Source of the DNA: Anaerolineaceae bacterium UBA2274
GTDB taxonomy: Bacteria; Chloroflexota; Anaerolineae; Anaerolineales; Anaerolineaceae
Assembly: GCA_002347705.1 (NCBI GenBank)
Contig: DDWY01000095.1
Coordinates: 50,661 to 81,663 of the forward strand
DNA length: 31,003 bases
Reading direction: 5' to 3'
A program made the position numbers and the translations under genes. Shown here in pieces: positions 23,499 to 30,310 of the stretch. Under the pieces are notes generated by a model that was given only the letters and a program-made list of their open reading frames with translations, was not told the origin of the DNA and did not search any database. Position 1 is the first letter of the stretch. Each line of letters begins with the position of its first letter.

Positions 23499-24572
23499 TT
23501 ACTCATTCAGCAGATACGCCAAAATCCACTTGGTGGTATCCACCAACGCGTTTGTATGGGTGCGCTCGTAATGATGGGAGCTATCCACGCCCGGACCGAT
23601 CAGCGCCACGGCGGCATGCCCTCCGGCGCGCCAGTAAGCCTTGGCGTCCGAGCTGTAGTGCAGGTAAATATCCACCTTCACCGGGATGTCATACGCCGCT
23701 GCCAGGTCGCGCAGCTTGTTGGAAAGCTCGTGGTGATACGGACCGCCGCCGTCCTTGACGCAGATGCTGGCGTGATATTCATCTGAAGCCTGTCCATCGC
23801 CTATGGCAGCCATGTCCACCGCCACCAGTTCTTCCAGGCTTGCCGGGAAGTCGCTGCTTCCTCCCAGCCCAACCTCTTCGTAATTGCTGAACAGGAAGCA
23901 AGTACTTTCGCGAGGTTTCAAGTTCTGGTCATGCAAAGCTTTAATGGCAGCTACAAGGTTAGCCACAGCAGCTTTATCATCCAGGTGGCGCGACTTGACG
24001 AACCCGTTGACCACTTCAACCCGCGGGTCAAACGAGACAAAATCCCCCACTTCCACACCAAGCTCTCGCACCTCCGCGGCGTCCGAAACACGCGCGTCGA
24101 GGCGCACTTCCATACTGGAAGCTTCGCGTTTGTCGTCGCGCACGTTGTCGTAAACATGGACCGAGGCTTTGTGGGGCAGGAGGCTTCCGCGCACTGTGCC
24201 ATTTTCGCGGGTGTGAACCAGGCAGTTCTCTCCCTCAATGCTTCCCCAGGCGAATCCGCCCACATTGGTCAGCTCAAGCCTGCCGCTGGCTTTAATCTCG
24301 CGCACCATTCCTCCGAGCGTATCTATATGGGCGGTCAGCCCGCGCGTGGTCGGTGTTTGGGGACCGTTTTCCCCCGGCAGGAAGGCCAGCAGCGAGCCTT
24401 TGCGCGTCCACTGCGTGCGGACTTCCGGGAAGGCGGCAAGTTCCTTTTCCACCAGCGCGATCGCCTGGCTTGAAAAACCGGTCGGGCTGGGGGTGTTGAG
24501 CAGCCTGGTCAGAAAGTCGATCATATAGGAGGTGTCGATGGCGGGTAAAGTGGTTTTTTGTTTCTGATTCAT
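23499..24572 (-). CDS. M42-family aminopeptidase (glutamyl aminopeptidase type)
   Basis: This cytoplasmic metallo-aminopeptidase of 357 residues belongs to the M42 (FrvX/TET) group, which trims peptides from the N-terminus as large oligomers. The binuclear metal site is present: AHIDTLGG with H82 and D84, SRHLDDKAA with D198, EEVGLGG with E232 (catalytic) and E233, D253 in VDMAAIG, and a late His in SSHHYERTH. The ATG follows AGGAG by about 8 bp. The thioesterase gene upstream ends 63 bp away in the same direction. Confidence 0.9.
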   Translation of the reverse strand: MNQKQKTTLPAIDTSYMIDFLTRLLNTPSPTGFSSQAIALVEKELAAFPEVRTQWTRKGSLLAFLPGENGPQTPTTRGLTAHIDTLGGMVREIKASGRLELTNVGGFAWGSIEGENCLVHTRENGTVRGSLLPHKASVHVYDNVRDDKREASSMEVRLDARVSDAAEVRELGVEVGDFVSFDPRVEVVNGFVKSRHLDDKAAVANLVAAIKALHDQNLKPRESTCFLFSNYEEVGLGGSSDFPASLEELVAVDMAAIGDGQASDEYHASICVKDGGGPYHHELSNKLRDLAAAYDIPVKVDIYLHYSSDAKAYWRAGGHAAVALIGPGVDSSHHYERTHTNALVDTTKWILAYLLNE

Positions 24573-24635
24573 GCAAATGGCTCCTGGTTTCTATCGAACT
24601 TATCAATCTCTTGCGAATTTTCTGCTTGACTGGGT

Positions 24636-25091
24636 TTAAGCCAGGAACTCCTCATTATGTTCAAATGCGGCTAATTTTTGGCGCCAGTCCTGTGGGACTC
24701 GGCGCGATTTGTTTTCGGCGTGGTTGTATGCCACCATCACCACTTCCCCGCGGGCAAAGACGGTCTCGCCATCGGCGCTTTCCACCTGGAACTGGAAACG
24801 CAAGCTCTTACCACCAACGTGGGCAGCGCGGATGCCAACCCGAACCTCATCATCAAACTGGATGGAAACCAGGTAGTCGATGTGAATTGAAGCGACCACC
24901 ATTCCAAATCCACCGGACATCGTACCGTCCCAGATTCCTGTTGCGCGATAGTAACCTGTGCGGGCGGTTTCGACATATTCCATGATGGCAACGTTGTTGA
25001 CGTGCAGCAGCGTATCCAGGTCGGCATAACGCACGTGGATCGGATGGTAATAGCTAAAGGCATTGGGATAAGCGGGTGTGAGTGAGGTCAT
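24636..25091 (-). CDS. Acyl-CoA thioesterase (4HBT hotdog fold)
   Basis: This single-domain hotdog protein of 151 residues probably hydrolyses an acyl-CoA thioester in the cytoplasm. The signature VRYADLDTLLHVNNVAIMEY (from residue 20) carries the catalytic Asp (D26) and the HVNN turn typical of the 4-hydroxybenzoyl-CoA thioesterase group (YbgC/FadM-like). GGAG precedes the ATG. The acyl substrate cannot be told from the sequence. Confidence 0.87.
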   Translation of the reverse strand: MTSLTPAYPNAFSYYHPIHVRYADLDTLLHVNNVAIMEYVETARTGYYRATGIWDGTMSGGFGMVVASIHIDYLVSIQFDDEVRVGIRAAHVGGKSLRFQFQVESADGETVFARGEVVMVAYNHAENKSRRVPQDWRQKLAAFEHNEEFLA

Positions 25092-25171
25092 GGTTTGTGC
25101 TCCTGGTAGGCAATTATAGTCAAAACAAGCCAGTAAGGCTAAATCAAACCTTGTAAAGCTTGCTTTGACAG

Positions 25172-25238
25172 AAGTTTTGTCAAAAAATTGATAAAACTTG
25201 CGAAAAAAAGAAGTTATGTCAAAAATTTGACAAAACTT
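25172..25238. promoter_or_regulatory. Two tandem palindromes (operator pair) before the AAA ATPase gene
   Basis: Dyad 1 (25172-25199) has 12-base arms AAGTTTTGTCAA / TTGATAAAACTT with one mismatch and a 4-base centre. Dyad 2 (25211-25238) has 13-base arms, AAGTTATGTCAAA / TTTGACAAAACTT, also with one mismatch and a 2-base centre. Both share the half-site AAGTTnTGTCAA, and their centres are 39 bp apart. Dyad 2 covers the -35 box of the promoter, as expected for a repressor site. Confidence 0.65.
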
Positions 25239-25255
25239 TATTATCTCTGTATAAT
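25227..25255 (+). promoter_or_regulatory. Full-consensus sigma-70 promoter of the AAA ATPase gene
   Basis: TTGACA (25227-25232), a 17-bp spacer and TATAAT (25250-25255) match the consensus at all twelve positions. The start point would be near 25262, where the ribosome binding site GAGGTG (25262-25267) begins, giving a very short leader before the ATG at 25272. Confidence 0.85.
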
Positions 25256-25271
25256 GTAAACGAGGTGAACG

Positions 25272-26483
25272 ATGGTAAAACGAGAAACGTACCTAAAAGA
25301 AATACAGGCCTGGCGTGAAAAACGAGTGATCAAGGTAGTCACTGGCGTAAGACGATGTGGAAAATCAACCTTGTTTCAACAGTATATCGATTTTCTGCTC
25401 TCTGATGGGGTAAAAAGCGAGCAGATTATCTACATCAATTTGGAGGATCTTGCCTTTGAGGGACTTCTCGATTACCGAGAACTCTACAGCTATATCGAAA
25501 AGCGATTTATTCCAAACCAAACTTCCTACGTTTTTTTGGATGAAGTTCAGCAATGTCCGAAATTTGAAAAGGCGGTTGACAGTCTTTATATCAAACAAAA
25601 TGTTGATCTCTATATTACTGGCTCTAACGCTAATCTGCTTTCAGGTGAGTTGGCAACTTTACTTTCTGGCAGGTATGTCTTGATTGAAATGTTGCCTTTG
25701 TCGTTTAAAGAATTTGTTGCTTCTGGTAATGAGACTACTTCTGTGCGTGAGAAATTCAATCGTTATCTGCGTTTTGGTTCGTTCCCGTATTTAACCCAGC
25801 TTCACGAATCAGAGTCAACTTTCAGAACCTATATTGAAGGAATTTACAGCACTATTCTACTCAAAGACGTGGCTTCGCGCGAGGGAATTGCGGACGTATC
25901 GCTTTTGGAAGACATTATTAGGTTTTTAAGCAGCAGTATCGGCAGCCCCATTTCAGCAAAAAGGATCTCTGATTCGATCAATGCTTCCGGGCGAAGCATA
26001 TCTGTGAACACAGTAGACAAGTATCTTAAAGCCCTGACTGAAAGCTTTATTTTCTATAAAGCGGATCGGTTTGACGTAAAGGGACGCAACCTTCTTAAGA
26101 CTCTGTCAAAGTACTACATAGTTGATACCGGTTTGCGGAACTACTTACTGCCTACGATGTCGCAAGATCTTGGCCACCAGATTGAAAACATCGTTTACCT
26201 AGAACTTCTTCGGAGAGATTTTCGAGTCAATGTTGGAAAAGTTGGTGATAAAGAGGTGGATTTTGTGGCCAGCGGTAAGAGCCAGACGGTCTACTTACAG
26301 GTAGCAACAACCGTCTTGGCTGTGGAAACGCTTAGGCGTGAGCTGGAGGCTTTCCGTGGGATCCCTGATAATTTTCCTCGTATGCTCCTGACTCTTGATG
26401 ATATTCCCGCTTATGCCAATCATGACGGGGTTCATCAGGTTTACTTGTTGGATTGGTTGTTGGAAAAGAATATAGATAATTAA
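25272..26483 (+). CDS. AAA+ ATPase with DUF4143 (AAA_14 family)
   Basis: This protein of 403 residues belongs to the large, widely transferred AAA_14/DUF4143 group. The ATPase part has Walker A GVRRCGKST (25-33), Walker B VFLDE (87-91) and a sensor-like TGSNANLLS (near 115-123). The DUF4143 part (about 200-360) contains YYIVDTGLRNYLL and an EVDFVAS stretch that resembles the core of a PD-(D/E)XK-type fold. No biochemical role is established for the family. The gene is more A/T-rich than its neighbours and stands alone behind a consensus promoter with operator-like palindromes, which suggests recent transfer and tight control. Confidence 0.85.
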   Translation: MVKRETYLKEIQAWREKRVIKVVTGVRRCGKSTLFQQYIDFLLSDGVKSEQIIYINLEDLAFEGLLDYRELYSYIEKRFIPNQTSYVFLDEVQQCPKFEKAVDSLYIKQNVDLYITGSNANLLSGELATLLSGRYVLIEMLPLSFKEFVASGNETTSVREKFNRYLRFGSFPYLTQLHESESTFRTYIEGIYSTILLKDVASREGIADVSLLEDIIRFLSSSIGSPISAKRISDSINASGRSISVNTVDKYLKALTESFIFYKADRFDVKGRNLLKTLSKYYIVDTGLRNYLLPTMSQDLGHQIENIVYLELLRRDFRVNVGKVGDKEVDFVASGKSQTVYLQVATTVLAVETLRRELEAFRGIPDNFPRMLLTLDDIPAYANHDGVHQVYLLDWLLEKNIDN

Positions 26484-26570
26484 ACTGTCAGCCGTGATCA
26501 ATTACTATATGATTTTGCCATCACCTTTGATAATGCAGTTAACCTCTTGGTCAAATGCAGAATGACAGTT
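26483..26570. repeat. 8-bp inverted repeat downstream of the AAA ATPase gene
   Basis: AACTGTCA (26483-26490) is inverted as TGACAGTT (26563-26570), with 72 bp between. The left copy overlaps the last base of the ATPase stop codon. It may mark the edge of a transferred segment, but 8 bp can arise by chance. Confidence 0.3.
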
Positions 26571-26633
26571 CATTAATCAGCATTTAATACCCACTTTTTG
26601 AAATATTCGCGCACAAATAGACTCCCACACGAG

Positions 26634-26639
26634 TACAAT
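26634..26639 (+). promoter_or_regulatory. -10 box of the CcrM-like gene with a GANTC site in the spacer
   Basis: TACAAT ends 9 bases before the ATG, so the mRNA would be nearly leaderless; no ribosome binding site is visible. GACTC (26620-26624), the motif a CcrM enzyme would methylate, lies in the region between the -35 and -10 positions. No clear -35 box. Confidence 0.35.
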
Positions 26640-26648
26640 TGAGACACG

Positions 26649-27749
26649 ATGTCTGAAAACCCGCTCGCGCCCTGGATCGACACCATTATCGAAGGCAACT
26701 GCCTCGAGGTGCTGCCAACCCTGCCGGCAGAATCAGTGGACCTGATCTTCGCCGACCCACCTTACAATCTGCAATTGCAGGGCGACCTCTGGCGTCCGAA
26801 CGTCAGCAAGGTGGACGGGGTCACCGAGGATTGGGACAAATTCGAAAGCCTTGCAGCTTACGACGACTTCACGCGCAAGTGGCTCAGCGAGTGCCGGCGC
26901 GTGCTCAAACCCACTGGCACGCTGTGGGTGATCGGTTCTTATCACAATATCTACCGTGTGGGCAGCATATTGCAGGACCTGGGATATTGGATCCTGAACG
27001 ACATCGTGTGGGTCAAGAGCAACCCCATGCCCAACTTCCGCGGCGTGCGTTTCACCAACGCCCACGAAACGCTCCTTTGGGCGCAAAAAGAGGCTGGGGC
27101 GAAATATACCTTCAACTACCGCGCCATGAAAGCCTTGAACGATGACTTGCAGATGCGCTCGGATTGGTTCCTGCCGATTTGCACCGGCAAGGAACGCCTG
27201 AAAGAGGACGGCAAAAAGGCACACCCCTCTCAGAAGCCTGAGGCGCTGCTTTACCGCGTGCTGCTTGCCACAACCGAACCCGGAGATGTCGTGCTGGATC
27301 CTTTCTTTGGCACGGGGACCACCGGCGCTATGGCTAAGAAACTACAAAGGCACTTTGTTGGCATCGAATTGGAGCCAAATTACATCCGCGTGGCGCGCAA
27401 ACGGCTGGAATCAGCGATGCAGCGCGAGTTTAACGACCCGGTTTTCTTCACACCTGACCCGCGCAAGCGCCAGCGCGTGCCCTTCGGCACGCTGGTTGAA
27501 CAGGGTTTTATCAACCCGGGCGACGCGCTGTTTTTTGGTGTTGATGGGCAGCAGAAGGCCGTTGTGCAGGCAGATGGATCAGTGGTGCTCAATGGGCATC
27601 GGGGTTCCATCCACGCTGTGGCGCGCGCCATGCGCAACGGACCAGCCAACGGCTGGAGGATCTGGCACTTTTGGGATCCTGAGACCAACGCCCGCCAACC
27701 GATCGATCTGCTGCGCGAACGCTATCTGGATCAGATCGTGGAGCTTTAA
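26649..27749 (+). CDS. CcrM-like adenine DNA methyltransferase (probable GANTC specificity)
   Basis: This beta-class N6-adenine methyltransferase of 366 residues is strikingly like CcrM of Alphaproteobacteria. It has the catalytic motif FADPPYNLQL (DPPY at 36-39), the long shared stretches WVIGSYHNIYRVG and NDIVWVKSNPMPNF, HPSQKPEALLYRV, and the cofactor motif DPFFGTGTTG (217-226). The C-terminal part (about 280-366) is the CcrM-type DNA-recognition domain with VPFGTLVEQG and GWRIWHFW. The family link is clear; GANTC specificity is inferred. No restriction endonuclease is adjacent, so it looks like a solitary, regulatory methyltransferase. Confidence 0.92.
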   Translation: MSENPLAPWIDTIIEGNCLEVLPTLPAESVDLIFADPPYNLQLQGDLWRPNVSKVDGVTEDWDKFESLAAYDDFTRKWLSECRRVLKPTGTLWVIGSYHNIYRVGSILQDLGYWILNDIVWVKSNPMPNFRGVRFTNAHETLLWAQKEAGAKYTFNYRAMKALNDDLQMRSDWFLPICTGKERLKEDGKKAHPSQKPEALLYRVLLATTEPGDVVLDPFFGTGTTGAMAKKLQRHFVGIELEPNYIRVARKRLESAMQREFNDPVFFTPDPRKRQRVPFGTLVEQGFINPGDALFFGVDGQQKAVVQADGSVVLNGHRGSIHAVARAMRNGPANGWRIWHFWDPETNARQPIDLLRERYLDQIVEL

Positions 27750-27955
27750 GCGCCCTTCCTCACATTCAATCAGACACCCCCCCGAAATTTCTTGCAAAGT
27801 ATCGAGATATACCATTAATCTTCCCGCGTAGTGTTGATTTGCACGGCGCCGATTGAATTGATGAGGCGTTGATCAAGGTGTGTACGCAAATATCGCGCAA
27901 GAGGGCTCTCTTGGGTTATCATATAGCGAACAAAATACTAAGAAAAGGATTTTCA

Positions 27956-29731
27956 GTGAGCGAAAACACCCCCAATTACACCCAATCAGGCTGGAAGTTG
28001 AACGAACTCTTTGCGAGTTTTTCAGACCCGGCAATCAATCAAACCTATCAGGACCTTGAAGCACGCGTGGAAAAGTTTGTTAGCCAGCGCGAAGAATTGA
28101 AGCCCCAGATCAGCCGCGAAAAATTCCTGCAGCTGGTGCGTGAGCAGGAAGAAATGTCCAGGCTTGCCTACCGTCTTTATGGCTTTGCCTACCTGAGTTT
28201 CTCCGCCAACACCCAGGATCAAACCGCGCAGATCAACATTGCCCGCTTCCAGCAGTTCCAGGCCGAGATGGAAAACCGCACCATGTTTTTCAGTTTGTGG
28301 TGGAAAGCGCTGGATGATGAAAACGCCGCACGTCTGCTGGACGCCAGCGGGGATTACCGCTACTGGCTGGAACAGATGCGCAACTTCAAGCCCTACACCC
28401 TCAGCGAACCGGAAGAAAAGGTGATCAATATCAAGAATGTTACCGGTCGTTCTGCCCACGACATGTTGTACGATTCAATCACCAACCGTTATGTCTTCAA
28501 AATTGAAGTCAATGGCGAGGAGAAAGAATTAACCCGCGGTGAGCTGATGGCGCTCGTGCGCACAGCCGACCCTGACCTGCGCGCTAAAGCCTACCAGGAA
28601 CTTTACCGCGTCTATGGTGAGGACGCACCCATCCTGGGGCAGATCTATCAGAACATTGTGCGCGACTGGAAAAACGAAAACGTGACTCTGCGCGGATTTT
28701 CCAGCCCGATTTCGGTGCGCAACACCATCAATGACCTGCCCGATGAGGTGATCGATACCCTACTTGAGGTGGCGCGTAAAAATATCGGCATCTTCCACCG
28801 CTACTTCCGCCTGAAAGCCCAAAAAATCGGCATGGAAAAACTGCGCCGCTATGATATTTATGCGCCTCTGGCAGAGTCCGATAAGCGCTACTCTTTCCAG
28901 GAAGCCGCTGATCTGACCTTTGAAGCCTATGAGCGCTTCGATTCCAAATTTGCCCGCTTGGCAAAACGTGTTTTTGACGAAGGTCATGTGGACAGCGAAG
29001 TCCGCAAGGGCAAAATGGGCGGCGCTTTTTGCTCCACGCTTGGACCAGATCTTACCCCGTGGGTGATGCTCAACTACCAGGGCAAATCAGACGACGTGTC
29101 CACCATGGCGCACGAACTGGGGCATGCTGTGCACTCTATGATGGCTGAAGAGCATAGTATCTTCACCCAGCATGCGTGTTTACCCCTGGCAGAGACCGCT
29201 TCGACCTTTGGCGAAATGACCCTCACGGATCTGATGCTCGAACGCGAGACTGACGAAGGTGTCAAGCAGGACATCCTGTTTGGGCAGCTCGATGACGCTT
29301 TTGCGACCATTATCCGCCAGATCTACTTTGCGCTCTTTGAGCGTGAAGCGCACGAGATGATCGCCAACAATGCCTCTGTGGATGAGCTGAACGAAGCCTA
29401 CCTGGCGAATCTAAAAGAAGAATTTGGCGACAGTGTCGACGTTTCGGACGAGTTCAAGTATGAGTGGGTCTCCATCCCACACATTTACGGCACGCCCTTC
29501 TATGTTTACGCCTATGCTTTTGGGCAGCTGCTGGTTTTTGCGCTTTATAAGCGCTACCAGGAAGAAGGTGAAAGCTTTAAGCCCAAGTACATGCGCATCC
29601 TTTCCGCTGGCGGTTCTGTGGCGCCAATCGCGCTGCTGGCAGAATCCGGCATGGACGTCACCAAGCCCGAATTCTGGCAAGGCGGCTTTGATGTGATTGA
29701 TGGCATGGTAAGGCGGCTGGAGAGCTTGTAG
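27956..29731 (+). CDS. M3-family oligoendopeptidase (PepF type)
   Basis: This cytoplasmic zinc oligopeptidase of 591 residues cleaves short peptides. I start it at GTG 27956, which has AAAAGG about 7 bp upstream; the longer frame from 27869 has an unlikely N-terminus and no ribosome binding site. The helical N-terminal lobe covers about 1-190. The zinc site is HELGH at 386-390 with the third ligand at E413 (AETASTFGE), and the substrate-binding HIYGTPFYVYAYAFGQ stretch lies near 510. All are intact. It is probably transcribed alone and is followed by hairpins. Confidence 0.92.
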   Translation: MSENTPNYTQSGWKLNELFASFSDPAINQTYQDLEARVEKFVSQREELKPQISREKFLQLVREQEEMSRLAYRLYGFAYLSFSANTQDQTAQINIARFQQFQAEMENRTMFFSLWWKALDDENAARLLDASGDYRYWLEQMRNFKPYTLSEPEEKVINIKNVTGRSAHDMLYDSITNRYVFKIEVNGEEKELTRGELMALVRTADPDLRAKAYQELYRVYGEDAPILGQIYQNIVRDWKNENVTLRGFSSPISVRNTINDLPDEVIDTLLEVARKNIGIFHRYFRLKAQKIGMEKLRRYDIYAPLAESDKRYSFQEAADLTFEAYERFDSKFARLAKRVFDEGHVDSEVRKGKMGGAFCSTLGPDLTPWVMLNYQGKSDDVSTMAHELGHAVHSMMAEEHSIFTQHACLPLAETASTFGEMTLTDLMLERETDEGVKQDILFGQLDDAFATIIRQIYFALFEREAHEMIANNASVDELNEAYLANLKEEFGDSVDVSDEFKYEWVSIPHIYGTPFYVYAYAFGQLLVFALYKRYQEEGESFKPKYMRILSAGGSVAPIALLAESGMDVTKPEFWQGGFDVIDGMVRRLESL

Positions 29732-29753
29732 TTTTAATTTTTAAATTGACAAA

Positions 29754-29775
29754 GGCGTTCTCAGTTGAGAGCGCC
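29754..29775 (+). terminator. Hairpin after the M3 peptidase gene
   Basis: GGCGTTCTC (29754-29762) pairs with GAGAGCGCC (29767-29775), 9 bp with one G-T wobble, around a 4-base loop. No T run follows directly. A second, looser structure (29785-29820, AAAAGG/CCTTTT with an inner GCGT/ACGC) is followed by a run of eight T (29817-29824) and may be the real terminator. Confidence 0.5.
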
Positions 29776-29850
29776 CTCAAACAGAAAAGGCCGCGTGTTG
29801 TATTCGACGCTCAACCTTTTTTTTCGGGAATCGGAAAAGTCGCCCGAAAG

Positions 29851-29900
29851 GCTCCCTTGTGTAAAGGGAGCTGTCAGCCGTCAGGCTGACTGAGGGATTG
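29851..29900 (+). repeat. Left inverted repeat of the DUF559 unit
   Basis: Outer hairpin: GCTCCCTT (29851-29858) with AAGGGAGC (29864-29871). Inner hairpin: GTCAGCC (29873-29879) with GGCTGAC (29884-29890). Then TGAGGGATTG to 29900. The stop codon of the DUF559 gene (29874-29876) is inside the inner hairpin. Confidence 0.8.
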
Positions 29901-30278
29901 TTCACAGGCGGCATCAATGTACTCACATACCCCGCTAAAGTTCTTGATGACTTCAATGTTGGGAATGCGCAAGACTCTCAGACCATAGCCTTCCAGAAAT
30001 GCTGTGCGCTCTGCGTCTCTTGCCATATTCTCTTTTTCGAAATGCTGAGAACCGTCCAGTTCGATAACCAGTTTTGCTTCCGCACTGTAAAAGTCGACAA
30101 TGTATTTGCCCAACACTTTCTGACGAGAAAAACGAACTGGATAGGAACGCAGGAAGTCATACCACAAATGCCGTTCTTCTTTGGTCATATCTTTTCGCAG
30201 CTGTCTTGCGAATGGAACCAACTGATTGTTATGTTTATGCCGCAAAACAATCCCTCCGTCACGGCTTTGCCGTGCCAC
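29874..30278 (-). CDS. DUF559 endonuclease-like protein (Vsr/PD-(D/E)XK fold)
   Basis: This protein of 134 residues belongs to the DUF559 group, whose fold is related to the very-short-patch-repair endonuclease Vsr. It has the family core: ARQLRKDMTKEERHLWYDFLR, then RFSRQKVLGKYIVDFYS, and LVIELDGSQHFE, with Asp/Glu residues placed as in PD-(D/E)XK nucleases. The start is uncertain: the GTG at 30278 lies inside the right-hand repeat, and a TTG about 33 bases further in would begin near the conserved RHKHN. The last residues are also encoded by the left repeat. No methyltransferase or DNA-mobility partner is adjacent. Confidence 0.8.
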   Translation of the reverse strand: MARQSRDGGIVLRHKHNNQLVPFARQLRKDMTKEERHLWYDFLRSYPVRFSRQKVLGKYIVDFYSAEAKLVIELDGSQHFEKENMARDAERTAFLEGYGLRVLRIPNIEVIKNFSGVCEYIDAACEQSLSQPDG

Positions 30279-30298
30279 CTCCCTTTACACAAGGGAGG
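30248..30298 (-). repeat. Right inverted repeat of the DUF559 unit
   Basis: Inverted relative to the left copy. Inner hairpin: CACGGC (30260-30265) with GCCGTG (30269-30274), 3-base loop. Outer hairpin: CCTCCCTT (30278-30285) with AAGGGAGG (30291-30298). The outermost base pair is C-G here and G-C in the left copy, a compensated change. Confidence 0.8.
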
Positions 30299-30310
30299 CT
30301 TCAGTTTTAC

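Larger units (their letters stand above)
29851..30298. mobile_element. DUF559 gene unit bounded by inverted two-hairpin repeats
   Basis: The two ends (29851-29900 and 30248-30298) are inverted copies of an about 50-bp unit. Each copy has an outer hairpin (8-bp stem around CTCCCTT/AAGGGAG, five-base loop) and an inner hairpin whose sequence differs between copies but stays paired: GTCAGCC/GGCTGAC on the left, CACGGC/GCCGTG on the right. Both end in GAGGGATTG before the gene. The DUF559 reading frame begins in the right repeat and ends in the left one. This looks like a single insertion unit placed just after two unrelated genes. No target-site duplication was identified. Confidence 0.6.

Noticed and set aside
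27898..27913. Small palindrome CAAGAG-GGCT-CTCTTG upstream of the M3 peptidase as operator
   Set aside because: The stem is 6 bp and there is no well-formed promoter near it to give it meaning.
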